Below are positions 18,276 to 27,025 of a stretch of DNA of 64,000 nt, piece after piece. Every line of letters begins with the position of its first letter. The first letter of the stretch is position 1. Source of the DNA: Ideonella oryzae (GTDB lineage: Bacteria > Pseudomonadota > Gammaproteobacteria > Burkholderiales > Burkholderiaceae_C); the NCBI RefSeq assembly GCF_024055665.1, contig NZ_JAMXMC010000003.1, positions 160,814 through 224,813 of the forward strand, written 5' to 3'. The notes under the pieces were generated by a model. It was not told the DNA's origin. It searched no databases and saw only the letters and a list, made by a program, of their open reading frames with translations. A program made the position numbers and the translations under genes.

Positions 18276-19163
18276 TCAAACGCGCCGGGCGGCGATAGGC
18301 ACCGGCAGTGGCGCCACCGGCTCGTCGGCCTCGGCCGGCTCGCCACGCACGGCAGCCGCCGCGCCATAGGGCCGCGCCAGCGCCGACCAGTCCAGCAGCT
18401 CCATCCTGCCGTTGGGATGCTCCACCAGGGCCGTCAGGCTCTCCACCCAGTCACCGTCGTTGGCGTAGATCAGCCCGTCGATCTCGCGCAGCTCGGCGTG
18501 GTGGATGTGGCCGCAGACCACGCCGTCCACCTCGCGCTTGCGGGCCTCGCGGGCCACCGCGCGCTCGTAGTCGCCGATGAAGCTGACCGCCCGCTTGACC
18601 TTGAGCTTGAGGTACTTGGACAGGCTCCAGTACGGCAGGCCCAGGCGGCCGCGCAGCCGGTTGAGCCAGGCGTTGAGCTTGAGCGTGAACTCGTAGGCCC
18701 AGTCGCCCACGTAGGCCAGCCACTTGGCGTGCTGGATCACGCCGTCGAAGAGATCGCCGTGGGTGATCCAGAAACGCTTGCCATCCGCCCGCTGATGCAC
18801 CCATTCGTGCGCCACCTCGACCCCGCCGAAGCTGTGCTCCAGGTATTTGCGGGCAAACTCGTCATGGTTGCCGGGCACATAGATCACCCGGGTGCCCTTG
18901 CGGGCCTTGCGCAGGATCTTCTGCACCACGTCGTTGTGCGCCTGCGGCCAGTACCAGCTGCGGCGCAGCTGCCAGCCATCGATGATGTCGCCCACCAGGT
19001 AGAGCAGGTCGCTCTCGGTGTGCTTGAGGAAGTCCAGCAGCGCCTCGGCCTGGCAGCCTGGCGTGCCCAGGTGGATGTCGGAGATCCAGATCGCGCGGAA
19101 GCGTTGGGCGTCCGGCGCGTCATGCGCCGATCCGGCGGGCGGGAGGGGCGTGGGGGTCTGCAT
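18276..19163 (-). CDS. metallophosphoesterase, PlcP / LpxH-like (COG2908)
   Basis: Calcineurin-fold phosphoesterase of 295 residues. Motifs in order: SDIHLG (Asp29, His31), GDIIDGW, GNHDE, THGD and GHIHHAE. The long match style (QAEALLDFL, RRSWYWPQAHNDVVQKILRK, YWSLSKYLKLKVK, GDWVESLTALVEH) recalls Sinorhizobium PlcP, which degrades phospholipids during phosphate starvation, more than housekeeping LpxH. Four 11-bp spaced GTCA repeats of PhoB-box type lie 25-63 bp upstream, supporting that role. Databases often label such proteins UDP-2,3-diacylglucosamine diphosphatase. The assignment to PlcP is inference. Confidence 0.82.
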   Translation of the reverse strand: MQTPTPLPPAGSAHDAPDAQRFRAIWISDIHLGTPGCQAEALLDFLKHTESDLLYLVGDIIDGWQLRRSWYWPQAHNDVVQKILRKARKGTRVIYVPGNHDEFARKYLEHSFGGVEVAHEWVHQRADGKRFWITHGDLFDGVIQHAKWLAYVGDWAYEFTLKLNAWLNRLRGRLGLPYWSLSKYLKLKVKRAVSFIGDYERAVAREARKREVDGVVCGHIHHAELREIDGLIYANDGDWVESLTALVEHPNGRMELLDWSALARPYGAAAAVRGEPAEADEPVAPLPVPIAARRV

Positions 19164-19187
19164 GAGCCCTCATGCTGGGGCCCTGCA

Positions 19188-19226
19188 ATGACCCGCCGGT
19201 GACGACCCGGTGACGCCCGCATGACG
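19188..19226 (-). promoter_or_regulatory. array of four PhoB-type repeats upstream of the PlcP-like gene
   Basis: On the plus strand TGAC begins at 19189, 19200, 19211 and 19222, an exact 11-bp period. On the minus strand this reads GTCA four times, the core of two adjoining PhoB boxes. The array ends 25 bp before the ATG at 19163, so the leader would be very short. Confidence 0.7.
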
Positions 19227-19260
19227 CCCGGCCCGCCCAGGCGGCGATCCCCCGAAGCCG

Positions 19261-21267
19261 TCAGTGGGACGGGGCCCCGCTGGCCCGGCGCAAGCCATAG
19301 CGGCGCATTTTGGCGTAGAGCGTGCTCTTGGCGATGCCCAAACGCCGGGCCGCCAGCGTGAGGTTGCCACCGCAGCCCGCGATGGCACGGCTGATCTGGG
19401 CCTCCTCGCCTTCGGCCAGGCTGTCGCCCCAGGCCATGGGCCCCGCCCCGTCGCCCCCACCGATCGACTCGCCCGGGTCGTCCGGCCCCAGCTCGTCCAG
19501 CCCCAGGTCGATGGCCCGCAGGGGCCCGTCCGGGCGCATCAGCACCGCCGCCTCGATCACATTGCGCAGCTCGCGCACATTGCCAGGCCAGGCATGGCCG
19601 GCCAGGGCCGCCAGCACCTCATCGGACAGGGTCTCGACGGCCTGCCCCTGCTCGGCCCGGAAGCGCTGAAGAAAGGCCGCGGCCAGCAGAGGGATGTCCT
19701 GCCGGCGCTCGCGCAGCGGCGGCAGCTGCAAGCGCGTGACCGCGATGCGGTAGTACAGGTCCATGCGGAAGCGGCCGGCGGCGACCTCCTGGCGCAGGTC
19801 GCGGTGGGTGGCGGCCACCAAGCGAAAGCGCACCTGGCGGGGCTCGGTTTCGCCCAGGCGGTACAGGGTGCCCTGCTCCAGCACCCGCAGCAGCTGGGGC
19901 TGCATGTCCAGCGGCAGCTCGCCCAGTTCATCCAGGAAGAGCGTGCCGCCTTCGGCCGCCTCGATCTTCCCGACCATGCCGCCCTTGCGCGCCCCGGTGA
20001 AGGCGCCTTCGGCATAGCCGAAAAGCTCGCTGGCCAGCAACTCGCGCGAGAGGCCACCGCAGTTCAGCGCCACGAAGGCGCCGCCGCGCCCGCCGTGCAG
20101 GCCGCGGGCGAAGGCCTCCTTGCCGGCGCCGGTCTCGCCCTGCAGCAGCACCGGCGCCTGCGAGGCCGCCAGCACGCGGGCCTTGTCCAGCAGGGCCCGC
20201 ATGGCCGGATCGCGGGTCAGCACGGATTCGAAGCCGGCGGCCGCGCGCGGCACCAGGGTGGTGACCTCGGCCACCTGGGCCGCCCTCGCCGCGCCGCGGG
20301 CGCCGTGGGCACCACCAGAGCTCCGGCCGGGCAGCACCAGCAGCGTGCCAAGTTGCTCGCCGCGCACCACCAGCGGTTCAAGCCATTCGCCGCGCAGCCA
20401 GGCCGGCAGCCCCGCGGGCAGCATGCCACGCCGCCAACGGCCGGCCAGCAAGGCCGGCACCCGCAGTTGGCCGGTCAGGTCCAGCCCGCCCCCCAGGGCC
20501 TCGATGGCCCGCTGGGCTTGGGCGCTGGCCTTGATCGGACAGCCGCGCCGGTCGAACAGCACCATCGCATCCTGGCCGTCGGCCGACCAGCGGCCCAGCG
20601 CATGGTCCAGCAGGCGGTAGCGACGCTCCATCTCGACCATGGCCAACCGGGCCTCGATGCGGCTGGCGGTGTTGATCACGAACGCCAGGCTCTGCCGCTG
20701 GTAGGTGCCCGCCAGCCCGGACACATCGAGCGTGCCCAGCAGTTCACCATCCAGCGGGTGGCGGATCACCGCGGCCGAGCAGGTCCAGCCCTGGATGCCG
20801 GCGCAGAAGTGCTCCGTCGCGTGGATCTGGGCCGGCCGCTGGGCCGCCAGCGCGGTGCCGATCGCATTGGTGCCGCAATCCAGTTCGCTCCACCCCACGC
20901 CGGGGACCAACGCAATGGCTTCGGCCGCATTCAGCGCCGGGTGGTCTCCCTCGGTGACGAGGATGGTGCCGTGGGCATCGCTCAGGGCCATCAGCGTGCC
21001 GGTTTCGACCAGGTAGTCCCGCGCGCACGCCATCACCGTGGAGGCTGCCTCCAGCAGGTCCTTCTGACGCTCCTGCAGCAGGTAGAGATCCTGCTCGGAG
21101 ACCGGCTGGGCCCCGCGCTGCCGCAGCGGATCGACACGGGCCTGGGCGCAGCGCTGCCAGGACTGGTCGACCAGGGCCCGCACGGCCCCTTGCGGCAGTG
21201 CCCCTCCCTCGAGCAGGGTCTGCCAGGCCTGGGACACCACGAGTTCGTTGCGAGGGTTGGAGAACAT
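19261..21267 (-). CDS. AcoR-type sigma54-dependent transcriptional activator
   Basis: Enhancer-binding protein of 668 residues. The N-terminal sensor region (residues to about 320) includes a GAF-like segment with [16 protein letters not shown], as in AcoR. The AAA+ domain has Walker A GETGAGKE, the sigma54-contact loop GAFTGA, Walker [10 protein letters not shown] and an R-finger region. A Fis-type helix-turn-helix ends the protein ([16 protein letters not shown]). It lies last in the run acxABC-ADH-ligase-regulator and is the natural candidate to act at the sigma54 promoters at 29.28 kb and 6.94 kb. The ATG at 21267 is preferred to a GTG two codons upstream. Confidence 0.92.
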   Translation of the reverse strand: MFSNPRNELVVSQAWQTLLEGGALPQGAVRALVDQSWQRCAQARVDPLRQRGAQPVSEQDLYLLQERQKDLLEAASTVMACARDYLVETGTLMALSDAHGTILVTEGDHPALNAAEAIALVPGVGWSELDCGTNAIGTALAAQRPAQIHATEHFCAGIQGWTCSAAVIRHPLDGELLGTLDVSGLAGTYQRQSLAFVINTASRIEARLAMVEMERRYRLLDHALGRWSADGQDAMVLFDRRGCPIKASAQAQRAIEALGGGLDLTGQLRVPALLAGRWRRGMLPAGLPAWLRGEWLEPLVVRGEQLGTLLVLPGRSSGGAHGARGAARAAQVAEVTTLVPRAAAGFESVLTRDPAMRALLDKARVLAASQAPVLLQGETGAGKEAFARGLHGGRGGAFVALNCGGLSRELLASELFGYAEGAFTGARKGGMVGKIEAAEGGTLFLDELGELPLDMQPQLLRVLEQGTLYRLGETEPRQVRFRLVAATHRDLRQEVAAGRFRMDLYYRIAVTRLQLPPLRERRQDIPLLAAAFLQRFRAEQGQAVETLSDEVLAALAGHAWPGNVRELRNVIEAAVLMRPDGPLRAIDLGLDELGPDDPGESIGGGDGAGPMAWGDSLAEGEEAQISRAIAGCGGNLTLAARRLGIAKSTLYAKMRRYGLRRASGAPSH

Positions 21268-21401
21268 GGGCACCGGGTTCGGAGCAACGACGGGAATGGC
21301 GGGTCAAAGCAGAAGGACTCGGACTCAGACCACCGCGCGCACGTGATCGTAGGTCTGCGTGAGGGCGAAGGGTCCCCAGGAGTACCCGCAGCCCCCGGGC
21401 C

Positions 21402-21417
21402 GGCAAACCGGGTGCCG
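21402..21417 (-). promoter_or_regulatory. sigma54-type promoter upstream of the activator gene
   Basis: Minus strand CGGCAC-N5-TTGCC, two substitutions from consensus, with the invariant GG and GC correctly spaced. It starts just after the ligase stop codon and would give a leader of about 125 nt. It suggests positive autoregulation, but is weaker evidence than the other two sites. Confidence 0.5.
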
Positions 21418-21428
21418 CCCCTGCGGAT

Positions 21429-22937
21429 TCAGGCCCTGCCAAGCCATGCTGCCCGCAGTGCGGTCTTCAACACCTTGCCGTAAGCGTTCTTGGGCAGGCT
21501 CTCCAGCATGCGGTAATGCCGCGGCCGCTTGAAGCGCGCCAGCTGGGACAGGCACAGCGCATCCAGGGTCTGCGGGTCGAGACAGGCTCCCGGCCGAGGC
21601 GCCACGAAGGCGGCCACGGCCTCGCCCCATTCTTCGTCGGGCACGCCGATGACGGAAACCTCGGCCACGCCCGGGTCCCGCAGCAGCACCTCCTCCACCT
21701 CGCGGGGATAGATGTTGGAGCCGCCACTGATGATCACGTCCTTGCTGCGGTCGAGCAGGGTCAGGAAGCCGTCGGCGTCGAAGGCCCCGATGTCGCCGGT
21801 GCTCAGCCAGCCCTCCCGCAGGGCCCGCGCCGTGGCTTCGGGGTCCTGCCAGTAGCCCTGCATCACCGTGTCGCCGCGCACCTGCACCTCGCCGGCCTGC
21901 CCCACCGGGCAAGCCTGGCCGTGCCCATCGATCACCCGCACCTGCACCGCCACATTGGCCACGCCCACCGAGGCCAGTCGCTCGGCCCGCCGCGGGTGCG
22001 CGGTGTCGCCCAGCGGCCCCCGCCCCAGCACGGTGATGGTCATCGGGCTCTCGCCCTGGCCGTAGATCTGCACGAAGCGCGGCCCGAGCTGCGCCAGCGC
22101 GCGCTCAATGTCAGCCGCGTACATGGGCGCGCCGCCGTAGACGATGGTCTTGAAGCCCGTGCCGTCCAGGCCGTTCGCCCGCGCATGCTCCACCAGGCGC
22201 CGCACCATGGTCGGGGCGGCGAAGAGGCTGAGCCGGCCCACGCTGCCGGCCAGCGCGAACAACTCGGCCTCGTCGAAACCGCCGCTGGCGGGCAGCACAT
22301 GGCGCGCTCCGGCCATCACCTGCGGCACCGCATACAGCCCGGCCCCGTGCGACAAGGGCGCGGCATAGACGCAGGCGTCCTGCGGGTCGATGCCGTCCAC
22401 GTCCGCGGTGTAACCCAGCGCCATGCTGCGCAACTGCCGGTGGCCCAGCATCGCCCCCTTGGGCCGGCCGGTGGTGCCGCTGGTGTAGAACAGCCAGGCC
22501 AGGTCGTCGCCCTCGCGCGCTGTCAGCGGCAGCGCCGGCGCCTGCAGGGCCTGCTGCCAGGCCGACTCCTCCAGCGTCCAGTGCGCGCAGGGGGCCTGCA
22601 GGTCCGCGCCGTTCTCAGCATCCGTCACCACCAGGCGGGCCCCGCTGTGCTGCAGGATCCACTCGGCCTCGCGCGGGTGCAGCTTGGCATTGAGGGGCAC
22701 CAGCACCAGACCGGCCCACCAGGCGGCCCACATCAGGCTCAGGCCGTCCGGGTGGTTGTGCATCCAGACGGCCAGCCGGTCCCCGGGCTGCAGGCCCTGC
22801 GCCCGCAGGCCGCCGGCCAGACGGGCGCAGCGCTGGGCCCATTCGCCATAGCGCCAGCGCACGGCGGATCCCTGCAGCACCGCAGGCGCGTCGGGGGTTT
22901 GCGCCGCGGCGCGTTGCAGGAGCAGAGCGAGGTTCAT
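21429..22937 (-). CDS. AMP-forming acyl-CoA synthetase
   Basis: Class I adenylate-forming enzyme of 502 residues. Motifs: P-loop LFYTSGTTGRPKG, QIYGQGE-type A5, the hinge STGDIGAFDADGF with DRSKDVIISGG, and the catalytic lysine near the C-terminus in LPKNAYGKVLK. It follows the alcohol dehydrogenase by 1 bp, so it belongs to the acetone operon. Acetone carboxylase releases acetoacetate, which must be activated. This enzyme could do that, although known acetoacetyl-CoA synthetases are longer (about 650 residues) and of a different subgroup. A medium-chain or branched acid is the alternative. Confidence 0.85.
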   Translation of the reverse strand: MNLALLLQRAAAQTPDAPAVLQGSAVRWRYGEWAQRCARLAGGLRAQGLQPGDRLAVWMHNHPDGLSLMWAAWWAGLVLVPLNAKLHPREAEWILQHSGARLVVTDAENGADLQAPCAHWTLEESAWQQALQAPALPLTAREGDDLAWLFYTSGTTGRPKGAMLGHRQLRSMALGYTADVDGIDPQDACVYAAPLSHGAGLYAVPQVMAGARHVLPASGGFDEAELFALAGSVGRLSLFAAPTMVRRLVEHARANGLDGTGFKTIVYGGAPMYAADIERALAQLGPRFVQIYGQGESPMTITVLGRGPLGDTAHPRRAERLASVGVANVAVQVRVIDGHGQACPVGQAGEVQVRGDTVMQGYWQDPEATARALREGWLSTGDIGAFDADGFLTLLDRSKDVIISGGSNIYPREVEEVLLRDPGVAEVSVIGVPDEEWGEAVAAFVAPRPGACLDPQTLDALCLSQLARFKRPRHYRMLESLPKNAYGKVLKTALRAAWLGRA

Positions 22938-22938
22938 C

Positions 22939-23976
22939 TCAGGGCGAAATGATGACCTTCAGCGCCTTGGACTGCGCCGCCTGCCCGAAGGTCTCGTAGG
23001 CCGCCATCACGTCGTCGAGCGTGAAGCGGTGGGTGATCAGCCGGGCCGGGTCGAGCTTCCTCGCCACCACGGTCTTGAGCAGCATGTCGGTGCTGGCGGT
23101 GTCCACCAGCCGGGTGGTGATGGCGATGTTGCGCGCCCACAGTGTTTCCAGGTGCAGATCCACCTTGTGGCCGTGCACGCCGACGTTGGCGATGGTCCCG
23201 CCCGCGGCCACGATGCCCTGGCACAGTTCAAAGGTCGGGGCGATGCCCACCGCCTCGATGGCCGTGTCCACGCCCAGACCATCCGTCAGCGCCATCACCG
23301 CGTCCACCGCGGAACCCTTGCCGCTATTGACGGCATCGGTCGCGCCAAAGCCCAGCGCCACCTGCAGCCGGTTGTCGTCCAGGTCGATCATGATGATGCG
23401 CGAGGGCGAGTAGAACTGCGCGGTCAGCAGGGCCGCCAGGCCGATCGGCCCGGCACCCACGATGGCCACGGTGCCACCCGGCGCCACCTTGCCATTGAGC
23501 ACGCCGCACTCGAAGCCGGTGGGCAGGATGTCGCTGAGCATCACCAGCGCTTCCTCACTGGTTTCCGGCGGAATGGCGTACAGGCTGGTGTCGGCGTGCG
23601 GAATGCGCACGTACTCGGCCTGGGTGCCGTCGATGGTATTGCCCAGGATCCAGCCACCGGTGGTGCAGTGCGAGTACATGCCCTTGCGGCAGAAGGCGCA
23701 CTTGCCACAGCTGCTGATGCAGGAGATGAGCACGTGGTCGCCCACGTGGAAGTTGCTCACCGCGCTGCCCACCGCCTCGATCACGCCCACGCCCTCGTGG
23801 CCCAGCGTGGTGCCAGGCAGGCAGGTGGGCACGTCACCCTTGAGGATGTGCAGGTCGGTGCCGCAGATCGTGGTGTGGGTGATGCGCACCAACGCATCGC
23901 CCGGTTGTTGCAGCGTCGGCTTGGGCACTTCGGTGAGCGCCTTCTGGCCGGGACCGCCATAGACCAATGCTTTCAT
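22939..23976 (-). CDS. zinc-dependent alcohol dehydrogenase, probable secondary-alcohol type
   Basis: NAD(P)-linked medium-chain dehydrogenase of 345 residues. The catalytic zinc site is at CGTDLHI and GHEGVG, the structural zinc at CGKCAFCRKGMYSHC, and the Rossmann motif at VGAGPIGLAAL. Placement after the acetone carboxylase genes suggests isopropanol-to-acetone oxidation feeding the carboxylase. The ATG at 23976 is chosen because GGAG is 6 bp upstream. The frame is open 24 codons further up to an ATG at 24048 that also has a ribosome site, giving an unusual MCQVCES extension. Confidence 0.88.
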   Translation of the reverse strand: MKALVYGGPGQKALTEVPKPTLQQPGDALVRITHTTICGTDLHILKGDVPTCLPGTTLGHEGVGVIEAVGSAVSNFHVGDHVLISCISSCGKCAFCRKGMYSHCTTGGWILGNTIDGTQAEYVRIPHADTSLYAIPPETSEEALVMLSDILPTGFECGVLNGKVAPGGTVAIVGAGPIGLAALLTAQFYSPSRIIMIDLDDNRLQVALGFGATDAVNSGKGSAVDAVMALTDGLGVDTAIEAVGIAPTFELCQGIVAAGGTIANVGVHGHKVDLHLETLWARNIAITTRLVDTASTDMLLKTVVARKLDPARLITHRFTLDDVMAAYETFGQAAQSKALKVIISP

Positions 23977-24084
23977 CGTGTTCTCCATGTCCCCTTCACT
24001 GCGTGGGAAGAAGCCCGTCCAAAACCCTGATTCGCACACCTGGCACATGGGGACCTCTGTGATCGGGTGGCACCGTGTGAGGCA

Positions 24085-24122
24085 CCGCCGCGGGCCGGCC
24101 GGTTCTGGCTGGGCCGCGGCGG
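24085..24122 (-). other. intercistronic hairpin between acxC and the alcohol dehydrogenase
   Basis: Perfect 9-bp inverted repeat (24085-24093 and 24114-24122) with a 20-nt loop, directly after the acxC stop. There is no T run, so it is more likely a stability, processing or attenuation hairpin than a terminator. Confidence 0.5.
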
Positions 24123-24132
24123 ACACCCCCAC

Positions 24133-24639
24133 TCAGTTGGAGCGTGCCGGCAGGGGCAGCTTGACCCACTCCTGGTAGAACGCGTCGATGTCGGGCTCGA
24201 AGTCGTGGACCACCGGGTACCACGGCGTCGGTGCCTCCACGTCGTGCAGCGTACCGCACTGCGGGCAGGTGTACTCGCGGTAGACCTGCCAGGCGGTGTC
24301 GGGCGCCATCAGCTTGGGGTAGACCTCGGTCATGGCGTCCTCGGTGTCACGCACATAGAGGTTGGCATGCAGCTTCCAGTTCTGGTTCCAGTCGCAGAAG
24401 GCATGGCCGCAGTCGCACTGGATGAGCCAGCGCTGGTCCTGCGCCCGCTGCACGATGTGCAGATGCGGGCCCAGCGGCAGCACGATGCGGTCGCTCCAGC
24501 CGAGCTTGTCCTGCAGGGCCTGCAGGTAGAGCGCGAAGCGCTCGCCGTCCTTGGGCATGGACAGCATGCGCAGCACGGTGTCCCAGTCGAGCTTGCCGTC
24601 GACCAGCTTGCGGACCTGTTCCGGGGTGTAGGTGGACAT
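24133..24639 (-). CDS. acxC: acetone carboxylase gamma subunit
   Basis: Small subunit of the (alpha-beta-gamma)2 acetone carboxylase, which makes acetoacetate from acetone, bicarbonate and ATP. The 168-residue size matches the known 19-20 kDa gamma chain. It begins MSTYTPEQVRKLVDGKLDW. Two pairs of cysteines, CDCGHAFC and CPQCG, form a likely zinc site. AGGAG precedes the ATG at 24639. It lies 43 bp after acxB on the same strand. A 156-bp gap with a hairpin separates it from the dehydrogenase. Confidence 0.92.
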   Translation of the reverse strand: MSTYTPEQVRKLVDGKLDWDTVLRMLSMPKDGERFALYLQALQDKLGWSDRIVLPLGPHLHIVQRAQDQRWLIQCDCGHAFCDWNQNWKLHANLYVRDTEDAMTEVYPKLMAPDTAWQVYREYTCPQCGTLHDVEAPTPWYPVVHDFEPDIDAFYQEWVKLPLPARSN

Positions 24640-24682
24640 GGGTGGAATCTCCTGTGAATCGTTGGGGGGGGGTGAGCCGGGC

Positions 24683-27007
24683 TCACTCCTGCACCAGGGT
24701 GACGACGCGCACGTCGGGCATGGCCGAGAGGTCCATGCGGCAGTTGGCGCCATAGGACGGCACGCTCAGCTCGTCTTCCTTCAGGGTCCAGCTGACCGGC
24801 AGGTCCCAGAAGTCGCGGAACTGCTGCTCGAACTTCTTGGACAGGCCGAAGCTGGTGGCGAACATGTGCTGCACCTGCAGCGACGCCTCCTTGGCCAGGA
24901 TGTGTTCGCGCTCGCGCTTCATCCATTCCTGCGTGGGCACCGAACGGGCCTTGCGCTGCTGACGGATGTTCAGCCGCTCCAGCGCCGTGGCCTTCTCGTC
25001 GGCCTGCCAGGAGCCATCCGGATGGCGGGTGGCGACCACGCCGTGGACACGGCGGGCGTATTCGGGCAGCAGGAAGCCGTTGTCCAGGTCGTCCACGATG
25101 GCCGCCACCTCGCGGTCCAGCGGGTCGCCGAAGCCCGGACCACCGCGCAGGTAGTTCAGGTACAGGTCACCGTTGGCATAGCAGTCTTCGGTGGTCATGC
25201 ACTGGTGGTCGCGCTTGACGGTGGCCTGCGGACCCAGGTGGTTCTCGTAGTCGGGCAGGTCCGGGTTGGCGTCGCCGCCCAGCGGCAGGCTTTCGCCACG
25301 GGCGATGCGCTCCATCAGCCCGGTGTGGTGGGCCTCGAAGCGGTAGCCAGTGGCCGAGGGATAGCCGCCCATCAGGCCCCAGTCGCTGTTCATGTAGCCG
25401 TTGCCCATGAAGAACATCGTCCAGTCCTGGGCCTTCCAGACCATGCGCAGGGTCTCGAAGCCGTTGCCGCCACGGTACTGGCCGTAGCCGCCCGAGTTGG
25501 CCTTGACGTTGCGCCCCATGTAGAGCAGCGGCTCGGCCATCTCCCAGATCTCGATGTCCCCCATGTCGCCTTCGGGGTTCCAGATGGCGGCCGCGTGGTT
25601 CAGGCCGTCCTTGATGGCGCCTGCGCCGGTGCCGCAGGAACTGGCCTCGAAGCTGTTGACCGCGTGCACCTCACCGTCCTGGTTGATGCCGCCGCCCTGC
25701 AGCCAGTTGCTGGTGTTGGCATTGCCCGCGTTGACCTCTTCCAGGTAGCCGCGGCTGAAGTAGGCCTGCGACAGACCGCGCCACATCGTCGTCCAGGCGC
25801 TGACCAGGAAGTGCCAGGCGTAGGCGTGGCCGGTGCGCCGGTCGTCCGGGTTGTTCCAGCCGCCCTTGGGCATGTGGAACTCGGTGCCGTAGTAGGCGCC
25901 GTCGTTGATGCGCTGGGTGGGCACCAGGGTCTGGGTCATCATCACCCAGATGCCGCTGGTGAAGGCCACCTGGTGGGCGTTGTAGCTGTGCCAGCCCCAG
26001 CGGCTCGCGCCTTCAAAATCCAGCCGCCAGCTGCCGTCGCGGCGGATCTCCATCTCCACCGGCGCATGCATGATGGAGTCGAGCTTGGCGAAGGCGTTCG
26101 AGGTCTGCACGTCCGGGTGGGCGTAGGGCACGTCGACGAAGGCCACCTTGCGGTAGATGCCCGGCAGCGTCATCGCCTTGATGCGGGTGGCCAGGCCGCG
26201 GCGGCCCTCCTCGATCACCTCGTAGGCGAACTTCTCGTAGGTCTCCAGCCCTTCCTCGGCGATGGTGTCCTCCACCAGCTGGCGCACCATGTGGCAACCG
26301 GCGATGCGGGTCTTCTCGTCGAGGATCCAGTACTTGGGTGTGCGCACCGAACGCTGGCTCTCGTGCAGCCAGTCGCGCAGCGGCGTGTCGTTCACCCCGG
26401 TCTTGCGGCAGGTGATCATGTAGCCGTCGCCGAAGCGCTGGGTCTGACCGGTGGACATGGAGCCAGGCGTCACCGCACCGGTGTCGATCACGTGGGTCAC
26501 GCCGCCGACCCAGCCGATCAGCTTGCCGTCGTGGAAGATGGGCACGATGGTGGCGATGTCACAGGGATGGACGTTGCCGATCGCGCAGTCGTTGTTGGTG
26601 AACATGTCGCCCGGGTGGATGCCGGGGTTGGCCTCCCAGTTGTTCTCGATCATGTACTTGATCGCCGCGCCCATCGTGCCGACGTGAATGATGATCCCGG
26701 TGGAGGTCAGGATGCAGTCGCCCGCGGCGTTGTAGAGGGTGAAGCAGAGCTCGCCCTCCTGCTCGACGATCGGGCTGGCGGCGATTTTCTTGGCCGTCTC
26801 GCGCGCATGGACCAGGCCGCCGCGCAGCTTGGAGAACAGCTTCTCGTAGCCGATGGGGTCGCGCTCGCGCAGTTCCAGGTGTTCCAGCCCGTTGTAGTGG
26901 CCGGTGGCCGCGGTGCGGGCCAGGATGCCGTCGCGGAATTCCTTGAGGGTCTGGCCGGTGCCCAGCAGGTCGGCACGGCCCAGTTCACGTTGCGTCATCA
27001 TGTTCAT
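24683..27007 (-). CDS. acxB: acetone carboxylase alpha subunit (hydantoinase B family)
   Basis: 774-residue HyuB-like subunit that, in the characterised Xanthobacter enzyme (about 85 kDa), carries the metal carboxylation site. Long stretches are typical of the family, including DMFTNNDCAIGNVHPCDI, GWVGGVTHVIDTG, SFEASSCGTGAGAIKDGL and GPQATVKRDHQC. The ATG at 27007 has AAGGAG 8 bp upstream, a strong ribosome site. It starts 18 bp after acxA, fitting stoichiometric expression of the two large subunits. Confidence 0.94.
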   Translation of the reverse strand: MNMMTQRELGRADLLGTGQTLKEFRDGILARTAATGHYNGLEHLELRERDPIGYEKLFSKLRGGLVHARETAKKIAASPIVEQEGELCFTLYNAAGDCILTSTGIIIHVGTMGAAIKYMIENNWEANPGIHPGDMFTNNDCAIGNVHPCDIATIVPIFHDGKLIGWVGGVTHVIDTGAVTPGSMSTGQTQRFGDGYMITCRKTGVNDTPLRDWLHESQRSVRTPKYWILDEKTRIAGCHMVRQLVEDTIAEEGLETYEKFAYEVIEEGRRGLATRIKAMTLPGIYRKVAFVDVPYAHPDVQTSNAFAKLDSIMHAPVEMEIRRDGSWRLDFEGASRWGWHSYNAHQVAFTSGIWVMMTQTLVPTQRINDGAYYGTEFHMPKGGWNNPDDRRTGHAYAWHFLVSAWTTMWRGLSQAYFSRGYLEEVNAGNANTSNWLQGGGINQDGEVHAVNSFEASSCGTGAGAIKDGLNHAAAIWNPEGDMGDIEIWEMAEPLLYMGRNVKANSGGYGQYRGGNGFETLRMVWKAQDWTMFFMGNGYMNSDWGLMGGYPSATGYRFEAHHTGLMERIARGESLPLGGDANPDLPDYENHLGPQATVKRDHQCMTTEDCYANGDLYLNYLRGGPGFGDPLDREVAAIVDDLDNGFLLPEYARRVHGVVATRHPDGSWQADEKATALERLNIRQQRKARSVPTQEWMKREREHILAKEASLQVQHMFATSFGLSKKFEQQFRDFWDLPVSWTLKEDELSVPSYGANCRMDLSAMPDVRVVTLVQE

Positions 27008-27025
27008 GGTGTGTCTCCTTGGGCG

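Noticed and set aside
23974-24132. A sigma54 promoter in front of the alcohol dehydrogenase
   Set aside because: TGGCAC occurs here on the plus strand only, with no GC at the required spacing in either orientation; read-through from acxC is the simpler explanation.
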